A stretch of 64,000 bases of DNA from Trichosporon coremiiforme (GCA_039545355.1 BCJJ01000006.1:1302001-1366000), one strand, 5' to 3'. Positions 32,764-44,106 are shown, counted from the stretch's first letter. The notes: generated by a model from the sequence alone, not told the origin. Translations and numbers: made by a program.

Positions 32764-34064
32764 GTTGTGAGCTGGAGTGCAAGTAAGTGTTTTGACGCGA
32801 CTGATCTAACGAACATCACACAATATGTACATAACATAAGTAGAGTTTCGCTACGTGAGCTTGGATCCCCCTTCCATCAACACCTGCGCGTCGCCGTCGG
32901 TCTACAGCCTACTTCTGACCGTGTGAGGAGGTCAATGCGCTAGCTTAGGGTTACACTACGCGGCATAGCAAAGTGAAATCGTCCTCTGCTCCGTGAGCGC
33001 TTCGCTGTGTCCAACGCCGTGCGACGAGTACAGAAGACGCATCGCCGTCATATTTTGGCTGTCATGGTTTATCTATACAGTTCCTGCGATTGCTTACTTT
33101 ACGTTTGGCTGATGCGGTTGCTGTTTGACTGAGGAATAGGCCGACGTACGTGCCAGTTTCGGCACAATAAGTCCTCGCGTTAAAAATAGACTTTCAGAAG
33201 CTCTCTCTGCCTGCAGCCGACCCAGCCGACTCTGTAGACAGCATGGGTTTCGCTTGAGCATCAATGAGAAGAGTACAGCACTACTCGGCTCGGGTAAAAG
33301 ACCATCGGAGTGGTCCCCGTGCCCACGCAATGCCCTCACCTCGCTATCTGTTCATGGGACCACGTCGGGCCGCATGAATATGCCAGACTGAACTATCCTC
33401 GTGATCGCACGTTGACCGATGTCTTAACCACATGATGTGTTGAAAGAGGGGCACGTCGTCGCAACCTCATGCGAAACCGCCCGGGCTCACCCTCCTACGT
33501 CAACCCCCTGCAGTCAAGCTAGTCAAGACCGTGCCTGCTGGCCGGTTGATGCACGATCACGCACGACAATCCTCGTTGACGGGGTTCAATTTACCAGTAA
33601 GCTCGCACAAAATATTATCGTGTGCAAGACCCCCCGCACTCCGCCCTAGAATACAACCTCGGTCAGATTGGAGAACAGCCCCCTTCGGCTGGGGATGGCG
33701 GCGGACTACGACCATCACCTGGGCCACACCTCGGTCACCTATGACCAACGGTTCCAGCCTTGCCGATAGGTCTTCATCGCGGTCGGCTTCTCATCTGTAG
33801 GGGCTTAAAAGGGCAGCACGTTGCTGCCCGTTCCTGATCAACCAATCGCTCTGTGTCCCCCCCACCTCGGTTCTCGGTCAGGACCACGGAGCCGTCGGTC
33901 CGAGAAAGGAAATAGTGCAATGCAATAGCGATGCTCCACGACCAGACAGCAGAAAGATTCGGAAATGCAGGTAGTGATACATGTCTAGATTGTCTATGAA
34001 TACAAGGGGCCGATGAAGCACCTGTGATGGAGATTATACAACTTCGTAATGATGCAATGGTTCC
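32764..34064. other. Intergenic region of 1.3 kb
   Basis: No supported gene. Contents seen: a perfect 8-bp-stem hairpin at 33811..33829 just downstream of a CTTAAAAG box and upstream of a CCAAT box (about 33841). The short open frames are composition artefacts. Confidence 0.35.
33811..33829. repeat. Short perfect inverted repeat
   Basis: GGGCAGCA-CGT-TGCTGCCC: an 8-bp stem with a 3-nt loop, or equally a palindromic protein-binding site. Confidence 0.5.
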
Positions 34065-34568
34065 CTACGCCTTGTACATGTACGAATGTTTAAGCTGCAC
34101 CGGCTGCTGGGCGGACCGCCCATGAAGTGGGTAAAAGTAGCTGCCCTTGGGCAGTGATGACGGCGAGGAGGATGCCGTGGAAAGCTCCGGGCTTGACATA
34201 TTGCTCGACGAAGAAACAGAGGTGCCGCGGTGGTGCAGAGAGGGGCGTCCGGCAGAAGTCGTTTCGCGACGCTGCATCGAGGCAAAACCAGAGGCAGGTC
34301 GTGGGCTCGAAGGCAGGCTCTGAGTCGCACGCGTCCGGGATCGAGTGCGCTTCGGCTGCATCGATGGGACAATGGTGATGGAAACCGGCTGTGACCTGGG
34401 CTTCGGAGTAGGCTGAGCGGGCAAGACTTCGGCGTCGTCCTCGTCGTCCTCGTCGTCGAAATCAAAGTCGAGCTCTGGGTTGTACGGCGGGAAGTGGACT
34501 AGAGGCGCGTGGTAGGTCGCCGGGGCAGGCTTATGCCCAGAGGTAGGGGGTAGGTTGATAACGGTCAT
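34065..34568 (-). CDS. Small disordered protein of unknown function
   Basis: 167 aa, intron-free. The start ATG at 34566-34568 (MTVINLPPTSGHKP) is preferred to upstream in-frame codons because the upstream part is Gln/Pro/His-rich leader-like sequence. An acidic cluster (DFDFDDEDDEDDAEV) is followed by a basic Ser/Arg-rich half (KRTRSRTRATQSLPSSPRP) with several SP sites, then a Ser-rich stretch ending QLKHSYMYKA. The charge pattern suggests a phospho-regulated nuclear or cytosolic disordered protein, but no family is recognised and its coding nature rests on the ordered composition and open frame alone. Confidence 0.45.
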   Translation of the reverse strand: MTVINLPPTSGHKPAPATYHAPLVHFPPYNPELDFDFDDEDDEDDAEVLPAQPTPKPRSQPVSITIVPSMQPKRTRSRTRATQSLPSSPRPASGFASMQRRETTSAGRPSLHHRGTSVSSSSNMSSPELSTASSSPSSLPKGSYFYPLHGRSAQQPVQLKHSYMYKA

Positions 34569-35152
34569 GATGTTGCAGGGGATATGGTGAGGTTCAGATA
34601 GTTGTGGTGGTTGCTGCGGCTGTTGAGTATGAGGGAGACGATGCGACAACAAGCGCTGCGGCAATATATACTCTGCGAAGGCGACGCATGACAGGTGCGG
34701 TGTTCTGTGTCGCAACGAGTTAGTCATTCCGTTAGCGAGCGGTCATTCGTGCTTACGGTGGCCGGCGGCTGACCTTCGTAAGCTCGATCGGATCCGTTCG
34801 GGTTCCAGGGCAAGCCCATCGGTCTTCGGTGCAGACCCTAGGCCTAGGGTCCGAGTCGGATTTCTCCTGCAAGGTGCCTGGCAGAATTTTGAGTTAGGCG
34901 ACGTTGGGTGGCTGCGGCCCGAGCCGGTCGTCCTCGCGTCCTCTGGGCCACATGGTGCATGGTGCAGGCGGACAGGATAGCTCACCGCTGGCCTCCGACC
35001 GGCTGGCTACACCCAAGACTCACCGTCGGTGCCGTGCCTTGCCGCACACGCCATCGTGCATTGGTCAGACAGACCGTCTGGTCGTGCCCCATCGCTTCCA
35101 TGTGACCTTCCCACCACAGTCCCTTTGTTCCCTCCGTACCTGACTTCTAACG

Positions 35153-35243
35153 TCTCAAATCAAGGTGCTTCATCTCAAAGCTTAGGACGCCCAATCTCAA
35201 AGGCTGTCATCCTGATCTCAAAGGCTGCTCTCAGCATCTCAAA
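35153..35243 (+). repeat. Five TCTCAAA units spaced 20-22 bp apart
   Basis: TCTCAAA occurs at 35153, 35173, 35195, 35216 and 35237, each start 20-22 bp after the last (about two helical turns). Flanking bases are partly shared (CATCTCAAAG, AATCTCAAAGGCTG, GATCTCAAAGGCTG). Confidence 0.7.
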
Positions 35244-36310
35244 CGTCTTGCTCCAAATTCGCAGAGACTCTCCGACTGGAGACGTTCTAGACGCTCTGTC
35301 CGATCGCGACGATCCCGATTTACGTCCCTCCATAGATAAATCCACTGCGCATTATCTGAGGCAATGTCCGAAATGCCACCGGCCAAGCGGCCGAGTTCCC
35401 CAAGCGTCGCAGATGTGCGAGACCGAACCACCGCGTCGACGCGGGTGACTGGTACCTGAGCTACAAGGGATAGTCGCTTATGGTGCCGGGCCTGGCCGAA
35501 GGGGTTGCCGTGATGATTGCTGCTGTCCTCGGTGAGGGGCGGCGCCGCATGATGGCCGTCCCTAGCTACTCTAATCCTGGTGGCCTGCACCCATGCACCC
35601 AACGTGACCACTCCAAAGGTTTCCAGAATTTGGATGCAGTAGCTCTATTACGCTGATGCATGCCGCGCCATACGTCGCTACTCCGCATGTCATGCGCACC
35701 GTGAATAGTCGCAATAGCCCAGGCAGACGCACACCATGCATCGTGAGCCCGATAATCGACGGCCGAGGTACCCGAGTCCGCCGCCCACCTGTTTCCGCTG
35801 TCAGCAGACCTTGAGGACCGAGCCTCCTGGAATTTGACGCGCCCGCCTGACCGCAAACCACGTCGTCCCCTCGGCACAATCGACACATCGCTACGGATCG
35901 GTTCCAGCTGACCCTAACAGCGCCGCCCCGCATGGCGGCAAGACTGCAAACGACGGTCCCTACTTCTATTTGCGTGCGACCGAGCTATTGCGAATCGCGT
36001 CCCAGTGGAACTGCGGCACTGCGGACTACTGCGGGGTCGCGGGAGCGCGACTGATCGCACATGCGTACTTGTGCATGCACGCCTGGCCGTCCTTTGCTTG
36101 CCAAGCGAAGCTGACAAGCTCAGCCTTTGTTGAAGGCGTCGAGCCTGCCCACTACATGTCCAACATGTAACGCTTACTCAGCGCTCTCTCAAAATTGCGG
36201 CCCGCAAAAGCTACTCTTAGCCATGGCATGCGGTATGCGGCATGCGGCATGGCTGTGCTGGTATTGAGGCTTGACTAATCCCTGTCCCGTGATCTGCCGA
36301 GAGATCGCCG

Positions 36311-36358
36311 GGGGCGAGAAGTTTAATTTCGCCCCGAGTGCGGGGGCCGAGTCCCCCG
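36311..36358. repeat. Two adjacent GC-stem hairpins
   Basis: GGGGCGA (36311-36317) pairs with TCGCCCC (36329-36335) around an 11-nt AT-rich loop. Five bases later CGGGGG (36341-36346) pairs with CCCCCG (36353-36358) around a 6-nt loop. Confidence 0.5.
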
Positions 36359-36815
36359 TCGCCGATCTTTTGGCACACGTGGCACAGACTGCGAGAATCT
36401 TAGCGGACTTGGCGCCCTTACTCCGTCCCTCGTACTTGGCTGCCAAGCTTAATGGCAACGTACAGGGCCCAGACTCGGTCTCGACTAGTCGGTGCTTCGT
36501 CAGCCCAGTCCAGCCTCGTCCTGGTCTCTTGGGTCTTTTCTTAGCCGCTTGGTTTTTCATGTGGGCTGCGTCGAAGGGCTCCTATTGAAGTATTCGTAGT
36601 GGGGCTAATGGACATTGGGGGGAGTTTGAGTCATCTTGTCCGCAGCGCGTCAACAACAATGACACCGCTCTCAGTGCTGCACATGCTGCACAGTACTCTG
36701 TTGACGTATTAAACTGGCCATCCCCATGCCGAGACCGCGTCAAACGTCCTCACTCTTCAATTACTCTGCCTCGCGCCACCACACCACAGCTACAATCTTC
36801 CCTCTCGCGACCGCC

Positions 36816-37058
36816 ATGATCATGAGCTTTCTCTCGCGCTCTCTTTCTCGACGATCATCCACCAGCTCGACGTCGTCCTCTGCCAGTGAACAGATCCAGT
36901 CACGTGCCGACGACGGTTTCAACCCTAGTCCTGCAATGTACTGGCATGCTCCCTGTGCGACCGCGCCCTTTTACGTCTCCCAGCGAGAAGCCCGCAAGAT
37001 CGAGCGCAACTACCAGAAGATGTTGCGAAAGGGTATCGTGGAGTATCCCAGGACGTGA
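36816..37058 (+). CDS. Small Ser-rich protein, unknown
   Basis: 80 aa if started at the ATG in the good context CCGCCATGA (MIMSFLSRSLSRRSSTS); an in-frame ATG at 36726 would add 30 residues. A Ser/Arg-rich start is followed by an ordered-looking segment (GFNPSPAMYWHAPCATAPFY) and a basic helix (SQREARKIERNYQKMLRKG). A C/T-rich leader precedes it, as at other fungal genes. No family recognised; could be a lineage-specific small protein. Confidence 0.45.
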   Translation: MIMSFLSRSLSRRSSTSSTSSSASEQIQSRADDGFNPSPAMYWHAPCATAPFYVSQREARKIERNYQKMLRKGIVEYPRT

Positions 37059-38001
37059 GCTCGCGACGTATCAAACCCGAACGGTCTCGGCTCCAGGCTC
37101 CCCGCCTCACCATCTCGGTGTCCACACGTGATCCAAGTGCTCAGCTGGCAATACCCTTGCGCCTGCGACGTTACGTGCGCACCCCACGCTCCGCACCCCG
37201 CACCCCACATGAAGGGTCGACACACTCATAGAACCACATAGAGACATTGCAATACCAGAAAAGGACCCTTCGAAACGACACTGGGGTAACCGGACACTCC
37301 TCTTAAGTACATTGCATAGGACCGCAATCGCCGCGCGCTGCCAGCACCTCCTATCGGCCACACCAAGTAGTTAGCCCCGCCTTTCGAGCCACAAGATGCG
37401 GGTTTCCGGTCTGTAGACTGTTATCGTTCTCTGTGTCATGAATTCTTGGCTGGCAATGCATGATACAGTTCGGGGAGAGTCGGAGCGTTGCAAGTTCTGG
37501 GCGACTGGTGGCGATAAGGCTCATTGTCAGGAGAAATGGAGTCAGTCTCAACCGATCTGATCCCGTTGTGGGCCTTATCACTACCGGCCCTGACGACTAC
37601 GGCTAGCTTGGCAGTCACTCAATCATAGTCTTATCAGTCTCAATGGATCGATCTTCAGCCCCGGGAGCGAAAAGTGAGGTATAGTGGTCCCACACACACT
37701 GACGCGAAGCCTTGGATCCTGGGAGTAGATAATGATAAGCCAGGATACAATGCAGCCCAGCTTTGACCAATGGGCCAGACTGACCCAATCAACGCCTCGC
37801 CTTCATCCGAGATCGTGGCCCCGCCAACTTCTTGGATCCAACCACGAAGGGACTAGGCATCAGCGAGGGCCGGAATTGCTCGATATCCGTGGATCTGAAA
37901 GTCCGCTGCGACGACTTTAAAGCAGAGCAGCTCTCACGCAACTTGTCGTTCCAGCATCAAACTTTCTCCTCATCTTAAACCTCTTCTAACTCTTCTCAAC
38001 A
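37059..38001. promoter_or_regulatory. Ammonium transporter upstream region
   Basis: 943 bp. The distal part (about 37140-37400) shows nothing recognisable; the proximal part holds the GATA cluster and a C/T-rich leader (about 37960-38000). Confidence 0.5.
37513..37739. promoter_or_regulatory. Cluster of four GATAAG sites upstream of the ammonium transporter
   Basis: GATAAG on the + strand at 37513 and 37734, and on the minus strand (CTTATC) at 37574 and 37630; a GATAAT half-match lies at 37728. GATAAG is the binding site of fungal nitrogen-control GATA factors (Gln3/Gat1/AreA type). Four within 230 bp, 260-490 bp upstream of the ATG, fits nitrogen-regulated expression (inference). Confidence 0.6.
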
Positions 38002-39583
38002 TGGTCGTGAGTATCCTCGGCCCATGACACTCAACAGTCGCTAACGTCATGTCAGAACGTAACATACGACGCCTCTCTAGACATGATTGTGCCCGGTGCC
38101 GACGGCACTGATATCGTCTACAACATGGGCGACATTGGCTTCAGTGAGTTGCTCGACCTTGGCCAGCTGCTGACTACAAGTCATCCTCTGTATGGCCCTG
38201 GTTTGGCTGATGGTTCCTGGAGTCGGCCTTTTCTACTCTGGACTTCTGCGACGAAAGAATGCGCTCTCCATGATTCAGCTCGCCATGCTCGGCGTCGCAG
38301 TTGCCTCCTTCCAGTGGTTCTTCTGGGGCTACTCGCTCGCCTTTTCCGAGACGGCCAACGCCTACATCGGTGACCTCAAGCACTTTGGTCTGATGAACGT
38401 TCTCGAGGCTCCTTCCATGGGATCAACTCGTCTTCCCGCCATTCTGTTCTGCGCCTACCAGTCCTGCTTCGCCATGATCACGATCGGAATTACGGCCGGT
38501 GGCTTTGCCGAGCGCTCCAAGGTCGGACCGGTCATGGTCTTCATGTTCATCTGGCTTACGATCGTCTACTGCCCCATTGCTTGCTGGACCTGGAACGCCA
38601 ACGGATGGACCTTCAAGCTGGGTGGCCTGGACTTTGCCGGAGGCAGCCCCGTTCACATCAGCAGTGGCACTGCTTCGCTCGCCATTGCCCTCTACCTCGG
38701 AAAGCGCCGCGGTTACGGCACCGAGCGTCTCGCCTACAAGCCTCACAATACCACGTTCATCGTTCTGGGCACCGTGTTCCTCTGGTTTGGTTGGTTTGGT
38801 TTCAACGGCGGCTCGGCTCTTTCCGCCAACATGCGCGCTGTCCAGGCCTGCATTGTCACCAACCTCGCTGCCTCGGTCGGTGGAATCACGTGGATGCTCC
38901 TTGACTGGCGTCTCGACCACAAGCTTTCGGCTGTTGGATTCTGCTCTGGTGCCATCTGCGGTCTTGTCGGGATCACTCCCGCCGCTGGTTACGTTGGATC
39001 CCCTGCTGCAGTTGCCATCGGAGTTGTCACCGCCGTCGGCGCCAACTTTGCGACCAAGATCAAGTACTTTATCCGGATTGACGAGGCCCTCGACGTGTTT
39101 GCGACCCACGGCGTCGGTGGTCTGATCGGCTGCTGCCTGACTGCTTTCTTCGCCGACTCTCGCGTGGCTGGCTTTGACGGGATCACTGCGATCCCTGGAG
39201 GTTGGATCAACCACAACTACATCCAGCTCGGTTACCAGATCGCCGACGCCGTCGCGAGCATGGCGTACTCGTTTGTTATGACCACGATCATCTGCTGGCT
39301 CCTCCACTTTATCCCCTTCTGCCGCCTCAGGTGCGATGCCGAATCCGAGATTGTCGGTATCGACGACGCCTTCCTCGGCGAGTGGGCTTACGACTTTGTC
39401 GGTGTCGATCGCGAGCTCGACTTTTCCCACGTCATCGAGCGCGAGTGCGCCGAGGCGGCCCGCGAAAAGTCGCTGCGTCATGAGAAGATTGGCGAGGAGG
39501 CGACCCGCGTCGAGACCACTGGAGAGGTAGAGGTCAAGCCTACCACGTCCTCCGCGTCTAGTGGTACCGCCGAGGCTAGGTAA
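38002..39583 (+). CDS. Ammonium transporter of the Mep/Amt family, Mep2-like
   Basis: A plasma membrane channel/transporter for ammonium. Model: 38002..38007, 38056..38143, 38181..39583, 498 aa; introns 48 and 37 nt; the first exon is just ATGGTC. Family blocks in order: MVPGVGLFYSGLLRRKNAL (helix 1-2), WFFWGYSLAF, GFAERSK, DFAGGSPVHISSG, FNGGSALSAN and FATHGVGGLIG. Both pore histidines are present (near residues 190 and 340); yeast Mep1/Mep3 have Glu at the first site, so this is Mep2-type. The tail has the conserved GIDDAFLGEWAYDF and is followed by about 80 charged residues that could carry regulation. Codon use is biased to C/G-ending codons. The next gene downstream is a Par32/Amu1-like DUF3602 gene, a family that controls these transporters. 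Confidence 0.95.
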
Positions 39584-40852
39584 CCGGCTTTCCTCTCGAA
39601 CACTTAATTCTCTTACGACATCGCCATAATCAGGTCACACCAGCGTCCTTCCTTACATCACACCAGAGTCTCTCCACGAGGGGGTAGTCACATTGTACAT
39701 ATATCTATAGCGGGGCAACTAGGGTAAAGCTTTCGGGGCCATGAATATAATACAGCACACTGAATACGTCCGTGCAGTGGAGAAGGAAGCAATGCGCACT
39801 GATCTGGCGAAGCAGCTGAATAGCGGATTTAGCCGGCCCTAATCACCACTGCAATTCGCCACCGCCGAAATGTAATGCTCCAGCGGCTTGGCAAGCAAAC
39901 GCCCCAAGCCAACAAGGCTCCGCTTCTGAACAGCCGAGCTCACCGGCCATGCCGGGTGCATATGGGGTTCGTGTGCAAAAGTCGTCTGTCCGAATCATCA
40001 TCCATCATGTCGAGCCAAGTCGTACCGATCTTACGGGCAGGAGAAGAGCTGTCACCGACATCAACCAATGACTCGCTAGGGAAACCAAGGACTGGGCGAT
40101 CGCCCGGTATCAGAGATCGGTTCGCTCGAGCGCTGTCGCCAGGACGGGCAGAGGAACCGAGATCACTATTGCGTGAGTACCGTCTATCGCCAGGCATCGG
40201 GCCCAAGCATCATCGGGTTTGCGCGCGAACTCTAGGGTTCTGCGCGGGGTAGTGGAGCGATCATCGCGTCCACCGAGTGGAGCGGGGCAAGGATGGTGCG
40301 GATTGGTGAATCGCGGGGCGATAAGAGATGTCGTCGCAGCAGCAGCCTAGGCGCACCAAACCTTCACACGGTGCCAGGCTGCTTCTGCCAGCTTGGGCAG
40401 TCCAGGCTGATTGCGCCTATCTTGAACGGGCAGTTCGGACAGTGTTGGAGTCCCGCAGGCGCCATTGTGCTCACGGGCAGCGGCGCCTGTGACAGGATAC
40501 GCTCTTATCGCGAAAAAGCAGACGTAGCAGCGGAGATCCACGGTGTGACCCGGTCGCCAGCCAATCACAGCCATTCTCCAGATAGCGCTGCTTGGTGTCT
40601 TTGATCGCGACCTCCCCGCTGCACTAGCTGCAGTCACCAGCCCCGGGGGGCTTGAATGCATGCACTGTGGCCCGAGACTCAGTATCACCGCATTTGCCAC
40701 ACCTGAGTACCAAGCAGTCACGCCAGCTTCCTGATCTCTTGGCTCTCTCGGCCCGACCGGACGACGATCGCCTTTATTATCTCCTTATCCTGTCACCTCT
40801 CGCTACTCCTCACTCTCCTTCAACTCCAACAACCCTAACCATCGCAGGCAAC
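39584..40852. promoter_or_regulatory. Intergenic region upstream of the Par32-like gene
   Basis: 1.27 kb. GATAAG sites are at 40320 (+), 40504 (-, CTTATC) and 40784 (-), with a further TTATCT at 40777. A C/T-rich leader (about 40790-40850) precedes the ATG. No gene seen. Confidence 0.5.
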
Positions 40853-41768
40853 ATGTCCGAAGAGCGTGGTCGCGACCAGAGGATCTCGACCGGCCGCGGC
40901 GGCGCTGGAAACCTCGTCCGTAGTGTCAGTCGCGGCCCCGACCCCGACGTCATGCCTGGAGCTGAGCGTGGCCGAGAGCTGCGCGACCCGTCTGTTGAGA
41001 GGGTGAGTGCGCCTCCTCTGGCTGTATGCTAACGCGCAGGTCACCCACGCCGGCCGTGGTGGTGCCGGCAACATCCGTTCACCCTCCCGCGACCCCAAGC
41101 GCACCGCCATCGAGGAGGCGAACGAGGACGCTCTTCAGGAGCAGCTTATCGCCGAGCGACGTGGCCGCGAGGCCGACCTTCCTACTTCGAGTGGCCGTGG
41201 TGGAGCCGGAAACATCACTTCAGCAGCGTCGCGCTCGCGTTCTCGCTCTGCCGCCCGCGACGCTAACAGCTCGCCGGCGAGGATCCGCGAGGCTTCCCGC
41301 ACCCGTCTCGGTCCGACTCACGCCGGACGCGGAGGATACGGTAACATCACGGAGGACATTGCAGAGGAGGACCTGGAGCGGCGCGCTCAGGAGCAACGCT
41401 ACGAGCAAGAGGTGCGACGAAAGTACGAGGAGGACGAGATCGGCAAGCAGTCAGTTCCCCCATGGTCCTTCAAGTCTAACCTCAGACACTCGACTGGTCG
41501 CGGCGGCGCAGGATCCGTCGGGCAGAACTTTTCGCCTGTCGACATCTCCAAGCTGTCAATAGAAGAGCGCGACGCCCACCAGAAGATGGCAGCCCAGGAC
41601 CGCCCCGTCATGAGAGGTGGTCGCGGCGGGGCGGGCAATATTCGCGAAGACCACCACCGCGGCCGCGACAGTAATGGCGGCGGTATGTTTGGCAGCATGC
41701 TGCGTTCGCTGTCCCGTGCCGCCAGAGGCGAAGGTCACGCACAGAAGGAGGGCGAGCCTGCCAAGTAA
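40853..41768 (+). CDS. DUF3602 protein, Par32/Amu1-like
   Basis: Model: 40853..41002, 41040..41768, 292 aa, one 37-nt intron. Mostly disordered, with six copies of a GRGGAGN-type motif: TGRGGAGN, AGRGGAGN, SGRGGAGN, AGRGGYGN, TGRGGAGS and GGRGGAGN. This repeat defines DUF3602. Between them lie Arg/Ser-rich phosphorylation-prone stretches (SRSRSRSAARD), a charged helix (EEDLERRAQEQRYEQEVRRKY), and a C-terminus ending QKEGEPAK. In budding yeast, Par32/Amu1 is phosphorylated under TORC1/Npr1 control and inactivates Mep1 and Mep3 at the membrane. A matching role on the neighbouring transporter is inferred from the family plus adjacency. The Arg-rich sequence could also bind nucleic acids. Confidence 0.85.
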
Positions 41769-42004
41769 CTCGTCGCATTCCATGCTTCGAGTTTATGTTC
41801 GTGTATAGTTATTTAGTCTCCCCTCACTGATACGGTTACGGTTGTGCATTTTCTTTATCTCTGCATGTGATTATGATGCCAGTGATGCTCTACATGCGCA
41901 GACTGAACACTGCCAATATAGGTGTAATGGTCGTAAAAGATACGGCCCGAAAGTGGAGGTCTCTCAATCACCCGCACTTGTATCTGCATCATCCATCACC
42001 ACCT

Positions 42005-42839
42005 ATGTCCGAATCCGATCCGCTCGAGCTCACGTCGCTCGACACAGAGTCGCTCCTTACCGCGCTTCTGAATGCAGAAAAGGTGCGTGTGAGTCGCTCT
42101 AGGTCTCGGCCACGCGTGGAGCTGCGCCCCGTCCCACCACTACAATCGCTAACGACAGGCGATCCCCTCGCTCCTGCAGGACGTGAAGCCAGTCTTGACG
42201 CACCTGAAGGAGAACGATCCGAGTGAAGAGGTCGGCACGGCAGCGAAAGTGGCCGTGGACCGGTACATGAACACATTGGATGTGAGTTGATGGCCGGCGG
42301 CCGGCGGCGGGGAACAATAGGCGCGACTCGGCGTTCGGACCCGACCGACGCTGCGGCGACTAGTGCGCTGGCGGGAGCGCAAGCTGTCCCGGTGGCGAGG
42401 CGTTAGTGCTGGTGACGTGGAGCCGAGTCACCTCGCGTCGGTGAGAGCTGAGTCATCTCGCGTCGGTGCTGCTCCAATCGCCCGCGCTGCGCAGTCTTCC
42501 AGCTTGCCCTCACCAGCTTTCGGAGCAACAGCTGACAGCCAGAAAATCCAGTTCATCCTCCGACAAACAGTCTACTTCTTGCGTGAGACGCGGTCGGCGC
42601 CGAATGCAATGCGCCCGCCGCCCGTGGACGGAATACCGAGACCGTTTGCGGCTCTGCGCGGCGAGGAGGTTGGATTGGGGTTGTACGGTCTCCGCGTTGA
42701 GCGGGACACGCTCAAGCTTATGCAGCAGAGCGTCGAGAGCATGCGTGAACAGAGCCTCAGGCTCGGGGAGGAGAAGAAGCCCGAGGACGACAAAGGAGGA
42801 GCCGCGCAGGCGGAGCAGACGGACCATCCGATGGAGTAG
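42005..42839 (+). CDS. Probable Mediator subunit 11 (MED11-like)
   Basis: Model: 42005..42082, 42159..42281, 42543..42839. Exon 1 reads MSESDPLELTSLDTESLLTALLNAEK, joined to AIPSLLQDVKPVLTHLKEND and then, after a 261-nt intron, KIQFILRQTVYFLRETRSAP. Two helices followed by an IQxxLRxxxxxLRxxRxAP block resemble basidiomycete Med11, a head-module subunit that contacts RNA polymerase II machinery. A polar tail ends QTDHPME. The last intron is long for this window and contains a 25-bp tandem duplication, so an extra exon may be hidden there. The gene is convergent with histone H3 (287 bp between stops). Family assignment is moderate. Confidence 0.5.
42425..42468 (+). repeat. Tandem duplication, 25-bp period
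   Basis: GAGTCACCTCGCGTCGGTG at 42425-42443 recurs at 42450-42468 with one change (ACC to ATC). It lies in the presumed last intron of the MED11-like gene. Confidence 0.7.
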
Positions 42840-43126
42840 ACGAGCCGCTGTACACACTACAATGTAATCCTGTAAACTTTGCGTGCAGCCATTCATTACA
42901 CGAGAAACTAATGCATCTACTGCTTGCGCTTGCAAGCACAGAGCTATAATAGAAGTAGAAGGCAGGGCAGTATAAAAGAGACGAGCGAAAAACGAAGTCG
43001 AGCTGAGTCTTAGGCTCAGGTGTATGTACAAACAAAGCATGTTCTGGTAGCCCCAAAGTGAAGAGCTCTGATCCTTGACATGTCTCTAAACAAACAGACG
43101 GTTCAGTTATTTGTTTAGGAAGCAGC

Positions 43127-44106
<980 letters not shown>

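Larger units (their letters stand above)
34569..36815. other. Intergenic region of 2.2 kb with repeats and hairpins
   Basis: No supported gene. It contains the phased TCTCAAA array (35153..35243), short ATGCGGC-type tandem units at about 36227-36252, and two GC-rich hairpins at 36311..36358. Several open frames on both strands have no family resemblance or lack a proper ATG. Confidence 0.4.

Noticed and set aside
36225..36255. ATGCGGC-like short tandem units as a telomere or CRISPR-type repeat
   Set aside because: Only about four imperfect copies of a 7-mer; neither telomeric nor spacer-separated.
36271..36588. 105-codon frame with hydrophobic end, and a 123-codon frame opposite
   Set aside because: The + frame begins at a TTG rather than an ATG, overlaps hairpins, and neither product resembles a protein family.
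38423..39481. Open frame of 352 codons antisense to the ammonium transporter
   Set aside because: Same codon-bias effect; Asp/Gly/Glu-rich with no family resemblance, while the sense frame is a clear Amt/Mep protein.
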